From NCBI GenBank assembly GCA_009767595.1, contig VSDK01016770.1:397203-461202 (forward strand): 64,000 nt of DNA, in the 5' to 3' direction. The DNA comes from Symbiodinium kawagutii (Eukaryota > Sar > Dinophyceae > Suessiales > Symbiodiniaceae). The translations under genes were made by a program, and so were the position numbers. Shown here piece by piece: positions 59,600 to 64,000 of this stretch (positions are counted from its first letter, which is position 1; every line of letters starts with the position of its first letter). The notes under the pieces are model-generated. The model made no database searches. It saw nothing but the letters and a program-made list of their open reading frames with translations, and was not told the DNA's origin.

Positions 59600-62500
59600 T
59601 ATATTTGTTTAGAAAGCCGTTAGGGTCTTCCCAAACGAAGAGGTACGCAAAGGTCAAAACGACATCAATATTGGATGTGGGCTCACCTCTTGTTGAGAAA
59701 AACAATAGCCTGTTATTTACCGCCGAAACATTTCTATTCCGCAAATTTCGGGGAGACGATATGTTCCTCACATTTTGGGAGGGAGGTCCCGTGGTTGTCG
59801 GCCTGTCAGTGATGACACCGCTCAATCCTGGGATGTTCTCACTGTGAATGCTTTTCCAGCCATTAGGGTCTTCGAAAGAAAGGGTAGGGAACGGTGAACG
59901 CAGCATCAGTGTTTAAGAGTAGCTCCTTTTAGATCCTTTGAGCACCAACACATTTGTGTTCCGTATCTTTTGGGCAAACGATGCGTGCCGCACATTTTTG
60001 GACCCGTTTTTGTCGCGTTGTCAGTGGTGACACCGGTGAGTTCTGGGATGTTCTAAGCGTACATTCTTTTCCAGCTATTGGGGTCTTTGCGAAGGAAGCG
60101 TTAACGCAACATCAGTAGTTAAGGGAAACGTTTTGTATCAACAGAACATTTGTGTTCCGCATATTTTGGGGAAACGATATGTTCCGCACATTTTGGGGAA
60201 ACGATATGTTCCACACGTTTTGGGAGGGAGGTCCCGTCGTTTTCGGGTTGTCAGTGATGACACCACTGAGTTCTGGGATGTTCTAAGTGTGAATGTTTTC
60301 CCAGCCATTGGGGTCTTCGCGAAGGAAAAAGGTACACACATGTTAACCTAACATCAATGTTTGAGAGTAGCTTCTTTTAGCACCAAAACATCTGTGTTCT
60401 GCAAATTTTGGGGAAACGATATGTCCCGCACATTTTTGGAGGAAGGTCCACTTGTGTGGGGTCGTCGGTGATGACACTGGTGAGTTCTGGGACGTTCTAA
60501 GGGTGCATGCTTTTCCAGCCATTAGGGTCTTCGCGAAGGAAAAAGGTACGCAAAGGTTAACCCAACATCAGTGTTGAAAAGAAACATTTTGTCGCAACAG
60601 AACAGTTGTGTTCGCCCGCATATTTTGGGGGAGCAGGATATGTTCCACACATTTTGGGAGGGAGGTCGGTTGTTGGGCTGTCAGTGATGACACCACTGAG
60701 TTCTGGGATGTTCTAAGTGTGAATGTTTTCCCAGCCATTAGGGTCTTCGCGAAGGAAAAGGTACGCAAAGGTTAAGGCAACATCAATGTTTAAGAGTAGC
60801 TTACTGGCTCCGAAACATTTCTGTTTGGCATATTTTGGGGAAACCACAGGTTCTGCACATTTTGGGAGGGAGGTCCCGTCGTTGTGGGGTTGTCAGTGAT
60901 GACACCGGTGAGTTCTGGGATGTTCTAAGTGTGAATGTTTTCCCAGCCACTAGGGTCTTCGCGAAGGAAAAGGTACGCAAAGGTTAAGGCAACATCAGTG
61001 TTTGAGACTAGGCTTTTTTAGCGCCAAAACATTTGTGTTCGGCATATTTTAGAAACGATATGTTCCGCACATTTTGGGAGGCGGGTTGTCAGTGATGACA
61101 CGGGTGAGTTCTGGGATGTTCTAAGTGTGAATGTTTTCCCAGCCATTAGGGTCTTCGCGAAGGAAAAGGTACGCAAAGGTGAACGCAACATCAGTGTTTA
61201 AGAGTAGCTTACTGGCTCCGAAACATTTCTGTTTGGCATATTTTGGGAAACGATCTGTTCCGCACATTTTGGGAGGGAGGTCCCGTCGTTGTGGGGTTGT
61301 CAGTGATGACACCACTGAGTTCTGGGATGTTCTAAGTGTGAATGTTTTCCCAGCCACTAGGGTCTTCGCGAAGGAAAAGGTACGCAAAGGTTAAGGCAAC
61401 ATCAGTGTTTGAGACTAGGCTTTTTTAGCGCCAAAACATTTGTGTTCGGCATATTTTAGAAACGATATGTTCCGCACATTTTGGGAGGCGGGTTGTCAGT
61501 GATGACACGGGTGAGTTCTGGGATGTTCTAAGTGTGAATGTTTTCCCAGCCATTAGGGTCTTCGCGAAGGAAAAGGTACGCAAAGGTGAACGCAACATCA
61601 GTGTTTAAGAGTAGCTTACTGGCTCCGAAACATTTCTGTTTGGCATATTTTGGGAAACGATCTGTTCCGCACATTTTGGGAGGGAGGTCCCGTCGTTGTG
61701 GGGTTGTCAGTGATGACACCACTGAGTTCTGGGATGTTCTAAGTGTGAATGTTTTCCCAGCCATTGGGGTCTTCGCGAAGGAAAAGGTACGCAAAGGTTA
61801 AGGCAACATCGGTGTTGAAGACTAGGTTTTGTTAGCGCCAAAACATTTGTGTTCGGCATATTTTAAAAACGATATGTTCCGCACATTTTGGGAGGCGGGT
61901 TGTCAGTGATGACACGGGTGAGTTCTGGGATGTTCTAAGTGTGAATGTTTTCCCAGCCATTAGGGTCTTCGCGAAGGAAAAGGTACGCAAAGGTTGACGC
62001 AACATCAGTGTTTTAGAGTAGCTCCTTTTAGATCCTTTTAGCATCAAAATATTTTTGTGGAAACGATATGTTCCGCACATTTTGGGAGGGAGGTCCCGTG
62101 GTTGTCGGGTTCAGTGATGACACCGGTGAGTTCTGGGATGTTCTAAGTGTGAATGTTTTCCCAGCCATTAGGGTCTTCGCGAAGGAAAAGGTACGCAAAG
62201 GTTGACGCAACATCTGTGTTTAAGAGATTTTAAGAGTAGGTTCTTTTAGTGCCAGACAGATTTTGTTCCTTATATTTTGAGGAAAAGGATATGTTCCACA
62301 CACTTTGGGAGGGAGGTCCCGTGGTTGTCGGGTTGTCAGTGATGACACCGGTCAGTTCTGGGATGTTCCAAGCGTGCATGTTTTCCCAGTCATTAGGGTC
62401 TTCGCGAAGAAAAAGGTACTGTACGCAAAGGTTAACGCAACATCAGTGTTTAAGAGTAGGTTCTTTTAGTCCCAAACCAATTGTGTTCCGCATATTTTGG

Positions 62501-63125
62501 GAAACTGATATGTTCCGCACACTTTGAGAGGGAGGTCCAGTAGTTGTCTGGCTGTCAGTGATGACACCGGTGAGTTCTGGGATGTTCTAAGCGTGCATGT
62601 TTTTCCAGCCATGAGGGTCTTCGCAAAGGAAAAGGCACGCAAAGGTTGACGCAACGTCAGTGTTTAAGAGTATAGTTCTTTTAGTGCCAAACAAATTGTG
62701 TTCCGCATATATTTTGGGGAAAGGATATGTTCAACACGCTTTGGGAGGGAGGTCCCGTGGTTGTCGGGTTGTCAGTGATGACACCACTGAGTTCTGGGAT
62801 GTTCTAAGTGTGAATGTTTTCCCAGGCATGAGGGTCTTCGCGAAGGAAAAGGTACGCAAAGGTTAAGGCAACATCAGTGTTTAAGAGTAGGTTCTTTTTG
62901 TGCCAAACAATTTGTGTTCCGTACATTTTGGAGAAACGACAGGTTCTGCACATCTTGGGAGGGAGGTCCCGTCGTTGTCGGGTTGTCAGTGATGACACCG
63001 GTGAGTTCTGGGATGTTCTAAGTGTTAATGTTTTCCCAGCCATTGGGGTCTTCGCGAAGGAAAAGGTACGCAAAGGTGAACGCAACATCAGGTTTAAGAG
63101 TAGGTTCTTTTAGTGCCAAACAAAT
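59600..63125. repeat. 213-bp tandem satellite array
   Basis: The core GTTCTGGGATGTTCTAAG recurs at about 60,040, 60,270, 60,484, 60,700, 60,912, 61,108, 61,319, 61,514, 61,726, 61,922, 62,140, 62,354, 62,574, 62,791 and 63,004, with a diverged copy at 59,827. Spacing is 195-230 bp, mostly 211-218. Between 60,912 and 61,922 long and short units alternate to give a 407-bp higher-order repeat. Each unit leaves frames of 60-94 residues open on both strands (plus GVVSDDTTEFWDVLSVNVFP; minus TFSFAKTLVAGKTFTLRTSQ), which I regard as repeat artefacts unless transcripts show otherwise. Confidence 0.95.
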
Positions 63126-63179
63126 TGTGTTTCCCCACCTGTCAGGTGAGGGTTGTTAGATTTTATCAGAGTTGACTGC

Positions 63180-63250
63180 TCCTCCTCGTCCTCCTCCTCG
63201 TCCTCCTCCTCGTCCTTGTCCTCCTCCTTGTCCTCCTCCTCCTCCACGAC
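63180..63250. repeat. CCTCGTCCTC simple repeat
   Basis: A CCT/CGT-rich tract reading as Pro-Arg on plus and Gly-Arg on minus. Confidence 0.9.
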
Positions 63251-63299
63251 CAAGCGCGACTAGTGGTTGCTTCCGGACCTCAACCACGATCATGTATGC

Positions 63300-63478
63300 C
63301 TGCTGGTGGCTGCCGGAACCACGACCATGCGCGGCCAGTGGTGGCTGCCGGACCTCAACCGCGACCAAGCGCGACCAGTGGTGGCTGCCGGACCTCAACC
63401 GCGACCATGCGCGGCCAGTGGTGGCTGCCGGACCTCAACCGCGACCATCTGCGGCCAGTGGTGGCTGCCGGACCTCAA
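63300..63478. repeat. 40-bp tandem repeat
   Basis: TGGTGGCTGCCGGACCTCAA recurs at 63,339, 63,379, 63,419 and 63,459, exactly 40 bp apart, with a diverged copy at 63,304. Since 40 is not divisible by three, each copy is read in a new frame, yet all three plus frames stay open. Confidence 0.95.
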
Positions 63479-63479
63479 A

Positions 63480-63860
63480 GATGTGAGAAAAGATCACAGA
63501 AAGATTGTCAAAAGATATGTCAGAAAGAAGAATGTCAGAAGAGATGTCAGACAGAGTGTCAGAAGGTATGGCAGATAGAATGCCAAAAGCTATGTCAAAT
63601 AGAATGTCGGGAATGCTAGAAAGAATGTCAGAGAGAATGTCAGAAGATATGTCAGAAAAATGTCAGAAGACATGCCAGCAAGAATGTCAAAAGATATGCC
63701 AGAAAGAATGTCAGAAGAGATGTCAAGAAGAATGTCAGAGAGAATTTCAAAAGATATGTCAGAAAGAATGTCAGAAGAGATGTCAGACAGAGTGTCAGAA
63801 GGTATGGCAGATAGAATGCCAAAAGCTATGCCAAATAGAATGTCGTGAAGCCACACCAAA
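63480..63860 (+). repeat. 12-bp-period degenerate repeat, open in several frames
   Basis: Units based on GAATGTCAGAAG and GATATGTCAGAA recur with a 12-bp period. One plus frame reads KECQKRCQTECQK, another SERMSEDMSE, and the minus strand reads DILSDISSDILSD. A block of about 78 bp is present twice, 236 bp apart (from 63,531 and 63,767). It may be a coding repeat or a satellite; no splice site or start decides this. Confidence 0.7.
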
Positions 63861-64000
63861 AGGCATGTCAGAAGCTCGGCAGAGAGTGGCAGTTAGAGTA
63901 TGGCAAAACCTTGCACAAAGCAGTGTAACCATGTTCATCATCACAATTAGATGTCTTTTGCATAGCATCAGTTGAGTATGTGTTGGTTGCGGGCAGTGTG
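63861..64000. other. Window edge, nothing resolved
   Basis: The repeat frame at 63505-63975 continues a short way into unique sequence and stops. Nothing further is visible. Confidence 0.4.

Noticed and set aside
59860..63050. TTAGGG words as telomere remnants
   Set aside because: Each is a single occurrence inside the satellite unit (CCATTAGGGTCTTCGC), not a tandem run.
59600..63125. CRISPR-like array
   Set aside because: Repeats are long and contiguous without unique spacers, and the genome is eukaryotic.

Overview
This window is nuclear DNA from a eukaryote, most likely a dinoflagellate (Symbiodiniaceae-like). Four things point there. (1) Two copies of the dinoflagellate spliced-leader (SL) motif lie on the minus strand at 18.42-18.49 kb. 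(2) Every convincing coding exon between 1.5 and 59.1 kb lies on the minus strand, the unidirectional gene order typical of dinoflagellates. (3) Genes are split into many short exons with mostly GT-AG introns, and at least one intron seems to need a GA or GC donor. (4) Short tandem repeats and satellites fill introns and gaps. Exons were found by joining open frames to splice sites with compatible phase. No similarity search was possible, so most products are unnamed.

Layout, read in the direction of transcription (right to left): 63.9-59.6 kb is tandem repeats (a ~213-bp satellite, a 40-bp repeat, a 12-bp-period repeat). 59.1-57.1 kb is a gene with a duplicated terminal exon. 56.9-51.7 kb holds a C5-cytosine DNA methyltransferase-like gene, with SAM-binding motif I, catalytic motif IV and motif VI on separate exons, preceded by an acidic region; it shows a variant catalytic motif and breaks in frame. 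50.6-47.4 kb is an uncharacterised gene. 47.4-39.5 kb is a large gene (at least 1,200 residues) whose last seven resolved exons join in phase 0 and which ends in a PARP-like zinc finger. 38.4-35.6 kb is a smaller gene with a Cys-rich terminal exon; its intron carries a palindromic satellite. 35.5-34.1 kb is a pyrimidine-rich, GC-rich island with a 97-bp minisatellite. 33.8-32.1 kb, 31.3-27.7 kb and 27.3-22.8 kb are three further multi-exon genes of unknown function. 18.5-16.7 kb holds the SL relics followed by two small genes. The lowest 16 kb is sparse: isolated exon-like segments, microsatellites and one 331-bp assembly gap.

Nothing ties the genes into a known pathway. The SL relics are best explained as traces of an mRNA that was trans-spliced and returned to the genome, and the methyltransferase may be a member of a duplicated, decaying family. 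Exon limits are inferred from splice signals and phase; no true start codon is established for any gene.
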